Assembly (NCBI GenBank): GCA_046263155.1
Contig: JBHELF010000087.1
Coordinates: 1 to 8,705, forward strand
Reading direction: 5' to 3'
Length of the DNA stretch: 8,705 bases
From: DATADF01 sp046263155
GTDB lineage: Bacteria; Actinomycetota; CADDZG01; WHSQ01
The position numbers were made by a program, and so were the translations under genes. Shown piece after piece: positions 1 to 6,739 of this stretch. The first letter of the stretch is position 1; each line of letters begins with the position of its first letter. The notes below the pieces were generated by a model. The model had not been told where the DNA came from, did not search any database, and saw only the letters and a list, made by a program, of their open reading frames with translations.

Positions 1-279
1 AAGGCCCGATTGCCACTACCAATCGCCCAATTCGAGATCTGCGACGGGCCTAGTTTCGTTGCCCGCGTCGACTTTGCCTACCCCGACGCAAAGTTGGCCA
101 TCGAGGTTGACGGCTACGAAGTTCACGGACAGAAGTCGACATGGGACTCCGATCAAGACAAGCGAGCTCGTTTGGTCAGCCTCGGCTGGCGGGTGATGCC
201 GATAACGGACGAACAGATACGCCAGCGTCCTGCGGCGATAGTCGCTCGGGTCCGCCGAGCCCTGGATATCCCTACCTAG
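1..279 (+). CDS. DUF559 / Vsr-like nuclease-fold protein, C-terminal part (5' end outside window)
   Basis: The reading frame is open from the first base to a TAG at 277-279, so this is the 3' end of a longer gene; the internal TTG at position 10 is unlikely to be the true start. The 92 visible residues match the DUF559 pattern: a VDFAYPDAKLAIEVDGYEVHG block near residues 23-43, a D-x-x-R-x-x-x-L segment, then GWRVMPIT and a closing helix with VRRALDIP. The Asp of VDFAYP and the Glu and Asp of IEVDG fit the PD-(D/E)XK/Vsr-like fold, so a nuclease active site may be present, but the family's biochemical role is poorly defined. In actinobacteria such proteins are often about 280-320 residues long with an N-terminal winged-helix or antitoxin-like region, which cannot be seen here. 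The gene converges with wecA across 88 nt. The family call is fairly sure; the activity is inference. Confidence 0.8.
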   Translation, partial: KARLPLPIAQFEICDGPSFVARVDFAYPDAKLAIEVDGYEVHGQKSTWDSDQDKRARLVSLGWRVMPITDEQIRQRPAAIVARVRRALDIPT

Positions 280-310
280 ACCAGCGGTCGGTCCGTCTTC
301 GAGCGTGCTG

Positions 311-346
311 CCCCCGATTTCCGGTCATGCTGAACGGCTACGGGGG
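311..346. terminator. Possible hairpin between convergent genes
   Basis: CCCCCG at 311-316 pairs with CGGGGG at 341-346, and inside it CCG (321-323) can pair with CGG (335-337). It lies in the 88-nt gap between the DUF559 stop and the wecA stop, where a terminator serving one or both genes would be expected. Neither side has a clear T tract and the loop is long, so a classical intrinsic terminator is doubtful. Confidence 0.25.
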
Positions 347-363
347 AGAGAATGAAATTGAGG

Positions 364-377
364 CTGGCTACAGCCAG
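364..377 (-). terminator. Possible weak terminator hairpin at the wecA stop codon
   Basis: CTGGCT (364-369) and AGCCAG (372-377) are perfect inverted arms around the wecA TAG stop at 370-368. On the minus strand the stem is followed by a modestly T-rich stretch (CCTCAATTTCATTC). It realistically forms a 5-bp stem with a 4-nt loop. This position suits termination of the minus-strand operon, but the short stem and interrupted T run make it weak. Confidence 0.3.
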
Positions 378-1519
378 GAGAGTCGGTTTTGGATCGCCTT
401 CGTCAGAACCGGGAACAGGGTGTAGAGCACGATCGCCCCCACGGCGATCGGCAAGGCAAAGATCACGTCGGAGGAATCCAGGAAGGTGAATCCCAGCGCG
501 GCTCCGGCGGCCAGCGCCGACCAGATGTACATCACGATGACCGCTTGGCGGTGGCCATGGCCGAGGTCCATGAGCCGGTGGTGAAGGTGCTCTTTGTCGG
601 CGTGGAAGACGCTGCGGCGGCGGGCAGCGCGCCTCAGGATCGCAAACACGGTATCGACTATGGGAAGGGCTATGACCATCACCGGAATCAGCAACGGGAA
701 GTAAGCGAGAAACACCTGCGCGGCGGAAGTCGATGGAGCGACCGCTCCCGGGATCAGCCCCACGTCCAGGGTCGCGGGGACCGAGCCGATACCGACGAGA
801 GTCGTAGCTCCGAGCACAAGCCCGAGGAGCATGCTCCCCGAGTCCCCCATGAATATCCGCGCCGGATGAAAGTTGTGCCGCAGAAAACCGAGGGCCGCGC
901 CGACGACGACGATTGCGAGCAACGGCGCGGATGACTCGTCCGGAAGCAGACCTCGGTCACTGAGCCGGAAAACGAAGACGAAGAAGGATGCCCCCGCAAT
1001 GGCGACGATTCCGGCGGCGAGTCCGTCGAGCCCGTCGACGAGGTTCACCGCATTGATCATGGCGACCAGCCAGATGACGGTGACCAGCACGGAGACGTCG
1101 TCGCCCAAGCCGTAGAACTCGCCGTTGGGTAGGAGGACGAAGCGCATCTTCACGCCCGCGAGGAACATGATTCCGGAGGCAAAGACCTGGCCGGCCAGCT
1201 TCACTGGGGCCGGCAGATCGCGAAGGTCGTCCACGGCCCCAAGGGCGAGGATGACGATTGCCCCTACGGCGATTCCCAGGGGTTGCGACGACTGCTCGAA
1301 GACGTTTGCAAACTCCGGCATGAAGCGCGCCACGAGGCCCGCGCCGAGGATGGCAAGGAAGATCGCAAGACCGCCGAGCGTGGGCGTGGGAAGGGCATGA
1401 ACCTTGCGATCGTGAGGATGATCGATCGCGCCGATTCGCAGCGAGAACCAGCGGACCAGTGGCGTCGTGAGATAGCTGATCGCCGCGGCCCCCAGGCCCA
1501 CGAGCAGGTAAGGGATCAC
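368..1519 (-). CDS. wecA: Undecaprenyl/decaprenyl-phosphate sugar-1-phosphate transferase (WecA/TagO/Rfe-type, glycosyltransferase family 4)
   Basis: This 383-residue polytopic membrane protein belongs to the MraY/WecA family, which transfers a sugar-1-phosphate (usually GlcNAc-1-P from UDP-GlcNAc) to a polyprenyl phosphate on the cytoplasmic face of the membrane. That is the first committed step of a cell-surface glycan, such as arabinogalactan linker, teichoic acid or O-antigen. Visible motifs are D33-H-P with K39-V-H, PTPTLGG at 44-50, the Asp pair D97-D98, N159 followed by DGLDG at 162-166, FMGDSGSMLLG in the middle third, and HADKEHLHHR at 306-315. The last motif separates WecA/TagO enzymes from MraY. 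About ten or eleven hydrophobic segments are present. The start is GTG at 1519-1517, which overlaps the glyA TGA (1518-1516). No strong Shine-Dalgarno is visible, so translation is probably coupled to glyA. Family assignment is secure; the exact sugar and the glycan made are not known. Confidence 0.92.
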   Translation of the reverse strand: MIPYLLVGLGAAAISYLTTPLVRWFSLRIGAIDHPHDRKVHALPTPTLGGLAIFLAILGAGLVARFMPEFANVFEQSSQPLGIAVGAIVILALGAVDDLRDLPAPVKLAGQVFASGIMFLAGVKMRFVLLPNGEFYGLGDDVSVLVTVIWLVAMINAVNLVDGLDGLAAGIVAIAGASFFVFVFRLSDRGLLPDESSAPLLAIVVVGAALGFLRHNFHPARIFMGDSGSMLLGLVLGATTLVGIGSVPATLDVGLIPGAVAPSTSAAQVFLAYFPLLIPVMVIALPIVDTVFAILRRAARRRSVFHADKEHLHHRLMDLGHGHRQAVIVMYIWSALAAGAALGFTFLDSSDVIFALPIAVGAIVLYTLFPVLTKAIQNRLSWL

Positions 1520-2781
1520 ACGACGTCCGGGTAGGGCCGGAAGCGTTGGGTCAGCGTCTTAACTTCGGCGCGGATGTCCTCCTTGACGCTCTCCGCATCA
1601 TCCTTCAGAACCCGAGCGATCATGCGCGCGACCCGACTCGCCTGTTCCTCCTTCATGCCACAGGTGGTGATCGCCGGCGTCCCTATGCGGATCCCCGACG
1701 CAATGAAGGGTTTCTCAGGGTCGAAGGGGATGGCGTTCTTGTTAACGGTGATGCCGACGTCGTCGAGCCGCCCCTCGGCGATCTTGCCCGTGAGGCCCAC
1801 CGGCCGGAGGTCTACGAGCATGAGGTGGTTGTCCGTCCCACCACTCACTACGCGCAGTCCTTCTTCTGTGAAGGCAGAGGCCATCGCGTCGGCGTTGGCG
1901 ACCACCTGGCCGGCGTAGGAACGAAATTCCTCGGTCGCGGCCTCGGCGAAGGCCACGGCCTTGGCGGCTATGGAATGCATGAGAGGGCCACCCTGCCAAC
2001 CCGGGAAGACACTCTTGTCGATCGCTTGGGCGTGCTCCGTCTTGCACATAATCATGGCGCCGCGCGGTCCCCGCAGGGTTTTGTGTGTGGTCGCGGTCAC
2101 GATGTCCGCGTGGGGGACCGGATTGGGATGGGCTCCTCCGGCCACCAGCCCGATGAAATGGGCGGCGTCCACCAGAAACAGAGCACCGACCTCATCCGCG
2201 ATCGCACGAAAGGCGGCGAAATCCCAGATCCGTGAATAGGCGGTGGCACCCGCAACGATCATCTTCGGTCGCTCTCGCAGCGCGATATCGCGCACTTCGT
2301 CGATGTCGATGAACTCGTCCTCTTTGCGGACGCCATAGGAGACGATGTTGAACATCTTGCCGGTGAAGTTGACGGGCGAGCCGTGGGTGAGATGGCCACC
2401 GTGGGCGAGCTCCATTCCCATAAAGGTGTCCCCCGGCTTGAGGAAGGCGAAGTAGGCGGCGAGGTTGGCCTGCGCGCCGGCGTGCGGCTGAACGTTGACG
2501 TGTTCGGCCCCAAAGAGAGCCTTCGCACGCTCGATCGCGAGATTCTCGACCACGTCTACGTGCTCGCAACCCCCGTAGTAGCGCTTGCCCGGATAGCCCT
2601 CCGCGTACTTGTTCGTCAAAGGCGTGCCGAGCGCGGCCAGCACCGCGGTCGAGGAGAAGTTCTCGGAGGCTATTAGTTCGATCTTCGAGTTCTCGCGATG
2701 GACCTCGGCGAGAATCGCCTCGGCGGCCTCGGGGTCCACCTTCTCCACCGCCGCCCAATCGGCCCACCCTGGGTTACTCAC
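1516..2781 (-). CDS. glyA: Serine hydroxymethyltransferase
   Basis: This cytoplasmic PLP enzyme interconverts serine plus tetrahydrofolate with glycine plus 5,10-methylene-tetrahydrofolate and is a main source of one-carbon units. Diagnostic segments are IELIASENF near the N-terminus, TNKYAEGYPGKRYYGG, QPHAGAQAN, ELAHGGHLTHGS, FLVDAAHFIGLVAGG, and TTTHKTLRGPRG, where K234 is the expected PLP-binding lysine. The C-terminal block with SGIRIGTPAITTCGM is also present. QPHAGAQAN has Ala where many family members have Ser. I chose the GTG at 2781-2779, giving 421 residues, because an AGAGGAG Shine-Dalgarno at 2795-2789 sits 7 nt upstream and the protein then begins with the typical VSNPGWADW. A second in-frame GTG lies 6 nt upstream at 2787, too close to that Shine-Dalgarno. 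A longer frame back to 2847 has no homology-like sequence. The gene overlaps the rpiB 3' end by 8 nt and the wecA start by 3 nt. Confidence 0.97.
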   Translation of the reverse strand: MSNPGWADWAAVEKVDPEAAEAILAEVHRENSKIELIASENFSSTAVLAALGTPLTNKYAEGYPGKRYYGGCEHVDVVENLAIERAKALFGAEHVNVQPHAGAQANLAAYFAFLKPGDTFMGMELAHGGHLTHGSPVNFTGKMFNIVSYGVRKEDEFIDIDEVRDIALRERPKMIVAGATAYSRIWDFAAFRAIADEVGALFLVDAAHFIGLVAGGAHPNPVPHADIVTATTHKTLRGPRGAMIMCKTEHAQAIDKSVFPGWQGGPLMHSIAAKAVAFAEAATEEFRSYAGQVVANADAMASAFTEEGLRVVSGGTDNHLMLVDLRPVGLTGKIAEGRLDDVGITVNKNAIPFDPEKPFIASGIRIGTPAITTCGMKEEQASRVARMIARVLKDDAESVKEDIRAEVKTLTQRFRPYPDVV

Positions 2782-3229
2782 ACTCACACTCCTCTTGCTC
2801 GATGTCCGCGATCTTGGCCAGCCGCCGCTCGTGTCGCCCGCCCTCAAATCCAGTGTTCAGGAAAACCTCGACGATCGAACGAGCAAACGTCTCTGCCACG
2901 ATACGCGCGCCGAGGGCCAACACGTTGGCATCGTTGTGTTCACGTGCGAGCCGGGCCGTGAATTCGTCCAAGCAGAGGGCCGCCCGGACGCCATGGACCT
3001 TATTGGCCGCGATGGCCTCCCCCTGCCCACTTCCTCCGAGCACGATGCCGAAGTCCGCTTCGCCGTCTACAACCGCTCTGCCCACGGCGGCGCAAAAAGG
3101 CGGATAGTCGACCGTGCTCTCGGAATCGGTTCCGAGATCGAGCACATCGTGCCCGAGATTGACGAGATGCTTTACCACAGCGGTCTTGAGGGGGTAGCCG
3201 GCGTGATCCGCGCCGAGGGCGATCCTCAC
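2774..3229 (-). CDS. rpiB: Ribose-5-phosphate isomerase B
   Basis: This 151-residue RpiB/LacAB-family enzyme interconverts ribose-5-phosphate and ribulose-5-phosphate in the non-oxidative pentose phosphate pathway. The N-terminus has MRIALGADHAGYPLK (D8, H9), followed by DLGT (31-34), D41-YP, the GGSGQGEAIAANK loop at 65-77, and the REHNDANVLALGAR segment. At the position of the E. coli catalytic Cys the loop carries E71, as in the Mycobacterium tuberculosis enzyme, so this is the actinobacterial Glu-type RpiB. The start is GTG at 3229 with an AGGA (3240-3237) 7 nt upstream, and the upstream phosphatase gene ends 23 nt away. The last codons contain a small tandem duplication that also forms the glyA start region and gives an acidic Glu/Cys-rich tail. 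Both neighbours feed central carbon metabolism, but co-location mainly reflects a conserved gene order. Confidence 0.96.
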   Translation of the reverse strand: MRIALGADHAGYPLKTAVVKHLVNLGHDVLDLGTDSESTVDYPPFCAAVGRAVVDGEADFGIVLGGSGQGEAIAANKVHGVRAALCLDEFTARLAREHNDANVLALGARIVAETFARSIVEVFLNTGFEGGRHERRLAKIADIEQEECECE

Positions 3230-3252
3230 GGACAGATCCTACCGAGGAGCCT

Positions 3253-3798
3253 TCAGCTCACCTGCTCTTTCGGGCCACAAAGAACGTCGGCAAGCACGGC
3301 GATCCCGGCGTCGATCTCAGACGCGCAACGCTCGTACGCGAGGCGAGGGAGTCCGATCGGATCGTCGAGGTCGAGAGCGCGCCTCCAGCGCGGCCTCGGC
3401 AGCGCGAGCAGGTTCTTCAACCGTTCGGAGGCCGAACCGTCGGCCGATTTCGCGATCTCGAGCTCGGGAAGTTCTTTGATGAGCACAAGCTTCCGCTCGG
3501 CCTCGGGCGCGACGGCGAGGATCTCGCGCCGGTGCACGCTGGTCATCGCGACGATCAGGTCGGCTGCCGCGATCTCTCGGGGGTCGAGGCCGCGCGAGGC
3601 GTGCCCCGACAGGTCGGCACCGCGCGCGGCGACCACGGCCACGGCGTCCTCCATGGCGGGAGACCCGTAAAGGGCCCAGGTGCCGGCGGAGCCGACCTCG
3701 ACATCCGAACAACTGCGCTCGCTAAGGGCTCGGCGCAGCAGCGCTTCGGCCATCGGTGAACGGCACAAATTCCCCGTGCAAACGAAGAGAACCCGCAT
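3253..3798 (-). CDS. Low-molecular-weight protein-tyrosine phosphatase family protein
   Basis: The 181-residue protein starts with MRVLFVCTGNLCRSPMAEALL, containing the LMW-PTP P-loop CX5R (C7 nucleophile, R13), followed by VGSAGTWA. A DDPIG segment at 145-149 carries the expected general-acid Asp of the DP loop. It should dephosphorylate phosphotyrosine or a related phosphoresidue in the cytoplasm. The related Bacillus YwlE, encoded in a similar gene neighbourhood, is a protein-arginine phosphatase whose selectivity depends on Thr at P-loop residue 11. Here that residue is Leu, which argues for a tyrosine-type or other specificity, but this is inference. The chain is longer than the usual 140-160 residues, with extra sequence at about 108-142. 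ATG 3798 is chosen because homology starts exactly there; GTG 3801 is directly adjacent. No Shine-Dalgarno is visible, and the divergent M32 gene starts only 21 nt away. Its stop is 23 nt before rpiB, so it likely leads the rpiB-glyA-wecA transcript. Confidence 0.9.
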   Translation of the reverse strand: MRVLFVCTGNLCRSPMAEALLRRALSERSCSDVEVGSAGTWALYGSPAMEDAVAVVAARGADLSGHASRGLDPREIAAADLIVAMTSVHRREILAVAPEAERKLVLIKELPELEIAKSADGSASERLKNLLALPRPRWRRALDLDDPIGLPRLAYERCASEIDAGIAVLADVLCGPKEQVS

Positions 3799-3806
3799 CA
3801 CCCGTT

Positions 3807-3812
3807 TAGTCT
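3807..3812 (+). promoter_or_regulatory. Candidate -10 box for leaderless M32 transcript
   Basis: TAGTCT fits the actinobacterial TANNNT -10 pattern and ends 7 nt before the M32 carboxypeptidase ATG at 3820, the spacing expected of a leaderless mRNA beginning at or next to the ATG. No convincing -35 is visible and no Shine-Dalgarno precedes the gene. The site lies in the 21-nt gap shared with the divergent phosphatase gene. Confidence 0.3.
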
Positions 3813-3819
3813 GGCCGAG

Positions 3820-5319
3820 ATGGGCGAGGCGTGGGATCGACTCCTGACCAAGATCAACGAGCTTGAAGATATCTCCGTCGCGCTGAGGCTCTTGAACTGG
3901 GATCAGCAGGTCATGATGCCTCCCAAGGCCGCGGCAGCTCGCGCTCGTTCGGTCGCCACACTCGGCGCCATCAGCCATCAGCGCCTGTGCGACCCGGAGG
4001 TCGGCGCTCTCCTCGATGAGTTACAGGGCGATGACTCACTCGACGAGACCAAGACCGCCAGCGTCAGGGTTCTGAGAAGGGATTACGACCGAGCCACGAA
4101 AATCCCCGAGCGGCTCGTGCGAGACCTCGCGGAGACCAGCGCGATCGCTTACCAGGCGTGGACGGAGGCCCGCCCCGCCGACGACTTCCGCATGCTCGAG
4201 CCGCACCTCACGAAGCTCGTCGCGCTGAAGAAGGAGGAGGCGGATTCGATCGGCTGGAGCCAGGAACGCTACGACGCTCTGCTCGACGAGTACGAACCCG
4301 AGATGACGACCAAGGAAGTCGAGCAAATCTTCGCCGAACTCGTCCGCGGCCTGGTACCGCTCGCCGAGAGAGTCCTGGCGGCCGTCAACGAGCGACCTGA
4401 TTTCGTGCATGAAACGTATGCGACGGGTCCTCAGAACGATTTCTCTCAGTGGCTCGTCGAGATCCTGGGATTCGACAAGAAGAGTGGGCGGCTCGACACC
4501 TCGCCCCATCCGTTCACAATCCCGATTTCAATCGGCGACGTACGCCAGACCACTCGCCTCGACGAGAAGGACCTTCTGTTCTCGATCACCGGGAGCATGC
4601 ATGAGACGGGCCACGCGCTGTACGAGCAAGGCATCCCTGAAGAAATGTCGGGCCTGCCTGCGGGGCGCGTCCCGTCGTTAGGTCTGCACGAGTCTCAATC
4701 GCGTTTGTGGGAGAACCAGGTGGGTCGCAGCCGGTCGTTCACCGATTTCATGCTCCCCCACCTGAAGGAGCGCTTCTCCGAGCAATTAGGCCTGGTGACG
4801 CCCGAAGAGTTTCATCGGGCCTTGAATCATCCCGAGAGATCACTCATCCGCGTGATCGCCGACGAGCTCACCTACAACCTTCACATCGCGTTTCGCTTCG
4901 AGGTCGAGACCGCGATGTTTCGGGACGAGCTGGAGGTCTCGGATCTCCCCGGCGTATGGGACGAGGCTATAGAGAAGACGGTCGGCATTCGTCCCTCGAA
5001 CAAGAAAGACGGTGTTCTACAGGACGTTCACTGGTCGATCGGGGCGCTCGGCTACTTTCCCACGTACACCCTGGGCAACCTCTATGCCGCCGCCTTCTGG
5101 GCGAAAGCGACGGAGGAACTGCCCGCTGTGAACGAGGACCTTCGCAGGGGTGACGGGTCTCGCTTGCTCGCCTGGCTGCGCGAGAAGATCCACTCCCGCG
5201 GCTACCTTCAACCTGCGAAGGAAACCGCCGAGGAGGTGTTGGGCGAACCCCTCACTGCGAAACCGTTGCTCGACTATCTGGAGACCAAGTACTCCGAGAT
5301 CTACGACGTCGCCAGCTGA
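3820..5319 (+). CDS. M32-family metallocarboxypeptidase (carboxypeptidase Taq type)
   Basis: This complete 499-residue gene encodes a zinc carboxypeptidase of MEROPS family M32, which removes C-terminal residues from peptides and is presumed cytoplasmic because no signal peptide is visible. The family landmarks occur in order: LNWDQQVMMPPKA near residues 25-38, SPHPFTIPISIGDVRQTTR before the active site, the zinc motif HETGH at 261-265 (an HExxH with E262 catalytic), GLHESQSR at 288-295 with E291 as the third metal ligand, VIADELTYNLHI, and GYFPTYTLGN. Length is typical for the family (about 490-510). The ATG at 3820 lacks a Shine-Dalgarno and may start a leaderless transcript. The gene is alone on the plus strand, inserted between tsaC and the phosphatase of an otherwise minus-strand cluster. 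Its last 19 nt overlap the tsaC 3' end. Base composition looks like that of its neighbours, so recent foreign origin is not evident. Confidence 0.95.
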   Translation: MGEAWDRLLTKINELEDISVALRLLNWDQQVMMPPKAAAARARSVATLGAISHQRLCDPEVGALLDELQGDDSLDETKTASVRVLRRDYDRATKIPERLVRDLAETSAIAYQAWTEARPADDFRMLEPHLTKLVALKKEEADSIGWSQERYDALLDEYEPEMTTKEVEQIFAELVRGLVPLAERVLAAVNERPDFVHETYATGPQNDFSQWLVEILGFDKKSGRLDTSPHPFTIPISIGDVRQTTRLDEKDLLFSITGSMHETGHALYEQGIPEEMSGLPAGRVPSLGLHESQSRLWENQVGRSRSFTDFMLPHLKERFSEQLGLVTPEEFHRALNHPERSLIRVIADELTYNLHIAFRFEVETAMFRDELEVSDLPGVWDEAIEKTVGIRPSNKKDGVLQDVHWSIGALGYFPTYTLGNLYAAAFWAKATEELPAVNEDLRRGDGSRLLAWLREKIHSRGYLQPAKETAEEVLGEPLTAKPLLDYLETKYSEIYDVAS

Positions 5320-5903
5320 AGTAATTCCGTCCCCTCCAAAGCGCCCTCTCGGAGCACGGCAGGTTCGGCGATCAGGGAGAGAACCGTGGACTCGATCCCT
5401 TCGCTCGGTCCGGCGTCGAGATAGAAGGTGACCGAATCTCCTAACGAAGCCCTCGCCTCTGCGATATTCGCCGCGGCCGGTTCGCCCGAACGGTTCGCGC
5501 TCGTGACCACGAGCGGCCCGGTGAGCCTCAGCAATTCCAGTGTCCGCTCCGATCGGGGCACTCGCACTCCCACGGAGGAGTCCGCGCCCAAGCCCAGATC
5601 CGCGTCGAAGCCGGGTGTGCGCGGAAGCACAAGCGTGAGGGGGCCGGGCCAATAGCGGTCGGCCACTCGCTCGGCGCGCGCGTCGAAACGCGCGACCTCC
5701 TCTAAAGCCCTGCGATCCGACCCCAGGATCGGGAGCGGCCGATCCTCGGGGCGTCCCTTGACCGTGAAGATCGCGGCGATGGCCGCGGGCTTGTCCAGAG
5801 CCGCGGCGACCCCGTAGACCGTGTCCGTCGGCAGTACGACAAGCTTGCCCGCGCGCAGCGCGGCGACCGCCGCCTCGATCTCGCTTAGTTCGGCGGGTTC
5901 CAC
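5301..5903 (-). CDS. tsaC: L-threonylcarbamoyladenylate synthase (Sua5/YciO/YrdC family)
   Basis: This enzyme condenses threonine, bicarbonate and ATP into threonylcarbamoyl-AMP, the activated donor for the t6A modification at position 37 of ANN-decoding tRNAs. The protein shows LPTDTVYG at 24-31, the conserved basic pair in KGRP (K49, R51), a YWPGPLTLVL block, VGVRVPRS, the VVTSANRSGEP motif and a closing ESTVLSL with VLREGAL. I chose GTG at 5903, giving 200 residues and the family's usual N-terminus. GAGGG at 5911-5907 lies 3 nt upstream, a short but plausible Shine-Dalgarno. The open frame continues to 5975, but that extension is Arg/Ser-rich and lies inside prmC. With this start the gene overlaps the prmC end by 19 nt, implying coupled translation. 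It matches the short TsaC form without the extra Sua5 C-terminal domain. Its 3' end overlaps the convergent M32 gene by 19 nt. Confidence 0.93.
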   Translation of the reverse strand: MEPAELSEIEAAVAALRAGKLVVLPTDTVYGVAAALDKPAAIAAIFTVKGRPEDRPLPILGSDRRALEEVARFDARAERVADRYWPGPLTLVLPRTPGFDADLGLGADSSVGVRVPRSERTLELLRLTGPLVVTSANRSGEPAAANIAEARASLGDSVTFYLDAGPSEGIESTVLSLIAEPAVLREGALEGTELLQLATS

Positions 5904-6709
5904 TGGCCCTCGGCGATTCGGTCGCGACCCACTAGATCGGGATGAATGGATACGTTCTCGTAGCCCTGAGCCCACAACTCAGCGCGTACCCGATCGCCCT
6001 GGCCCTCGCCGATCTCGAGCACCAACCAGCCACCCGCCTTCAACCAGGAACGCGCTTCGGCACCGATGCGCTCGATCATCGCGAGGCCACCATCGGCCGC
6101 GAGCAGTGCCTCATGAGGCTCGTAGCCGATGATTTCCCGATGTAGATGGGCCAACTCGTTTTCCGCGACATAGGGCGGGTTTGAAACAACCACATCAATG
6201 TTCTGGCGCAAAGAGGCCGGCAGCGGAGTGAAGAGGTCTCCCTCGAGGATGTCGACGTTGAATCCCAGCGCATCCACGTTCTTGCGACACCACGCGATCG
6301 CCTCTGAGGCCCGTTCCGTCGCATAGACCTTCGCATCGGGGCGTTCATCGGCAAGCGCGAGAGCGATCGCCCCGGAGCCGGTTCCGATGTCGACGACGAG
6401 GCCCTTCTCACCCAGGTGGTCCGCCGCTCGCTCGACGACGACCTCTGTCTCCGGCCGCGGAATGAAAACGCCGGGACCGACGGCGAGCTCGATCCTTCTG
6501 AACCCAACGGTCCCGGTCACATATTGGAGCGGTTCACCTGCGATGCGCCTTTTGGCCATCGAAATTGAGCGATGCGCCGCTTCCTCGTCGATGATGCTGT
6601 CTGCCAGGACAAGGTGCTCGCTTCCGATGCCGGTGGCGCTCTCGACTATCCAACGAGCCTCGTTTGCAGACGACTCGACGCCACGTCGAGCGAGCATCCG
6701 AGCAACCAT
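5885..6709 (-). CDS. prmC: Peptide chain release factor N(5)-glutamine methyltransferase
   Basis: PrmC methylates the Gln of the GGQ motif in class I release factors, using S-adenosylmethionine; its substrate RF1 is encoded immediately upstream. Sequence support includes the N-terminal helical domain, an RRIAGEPLQYVTG segment, GVFIPRPETE, the SAM-binding DIGTGSG at 107-113, and the catalytic NPPY at 177-180. The ATG at 6709 gives 274 residues. It has no visible Shine-Dalgarno, and family-like sequence (SAELVDMV) continues upstream of it in frame. A GTG overlapping the prfA stop (GTGA at 6743-6740) opens a frame that stops after seven codons. Removing one base there would join it to prmC and give a typical PrmC N-terminus, so the annotated start may be truncated by a frameshift. 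The overlap with tsaC is 19 nt. Function is secure; the exact start is not. Confidence 0.93.
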   Translation of the reverse strand: MVARMLARRGVESSANEARWIVESATGIGSEHLVLADSIIDEEAAHRSISMAKRRIAGEPLQYVTGTVGFRRIELAVGPGVFIPRPETEVVVERAADHLGEKGLVVDIGTGSGAIALALADERPDAKVYATERASEAIAWCRKNVDALGFNVDILEGDLFTPLPASLRQNIDVVVSNPPYVAENELAHLHREIIGYEPHEALLAADGGLAMIERIGAEARSWLKAGGWLVLEIGEGQGDRVRAELWAQGYENVSIHPDLVGRDRIAEGQWNPPN

Positions 6710-6739
6710 GTCGACCAGTTCAGCCGAGCGGAACGTCGG

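Noticed and set aside
1546..2235. Plus-strand open frame of 229 codons opposite glyA
   Set aside because: It lies entirely antisense to a well-conserved serine hydroxymethyltransferase and has no recognisable motif or ribosome-binding site.
2782..2847. Longer glyA start at 2847
   Set aside because: The added residues are the out-of-frame shadow of rpiB, show no GlyA-like sequence, and ignore the strong Shine-Dalgarno positioned for GTG 2781.
2609..3670. Long plus-strand open frame (353 codons) opposite glyA, rpiB and the phosphatase gene
   Set aside because: It spans parts of three convincing minus-strand genes, its translation shows no domain-like pattern, and it is explained by high GC and codon bias in the opposite frame.
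3799..3978. N-terminal extension of the phosphatase gene to 3978
   Set aside because: It would run through the M32 coding sequence, and phosphatase homology begins exactly at the ATG at 3798.
5904..5975. Longer tsaC start at 5975
   Set aside because: The extension is the out-of-frame shadow of prmC, Arg/Ser-rich and unlike TsaC N-termini; GTG 5903 gives the usual length.
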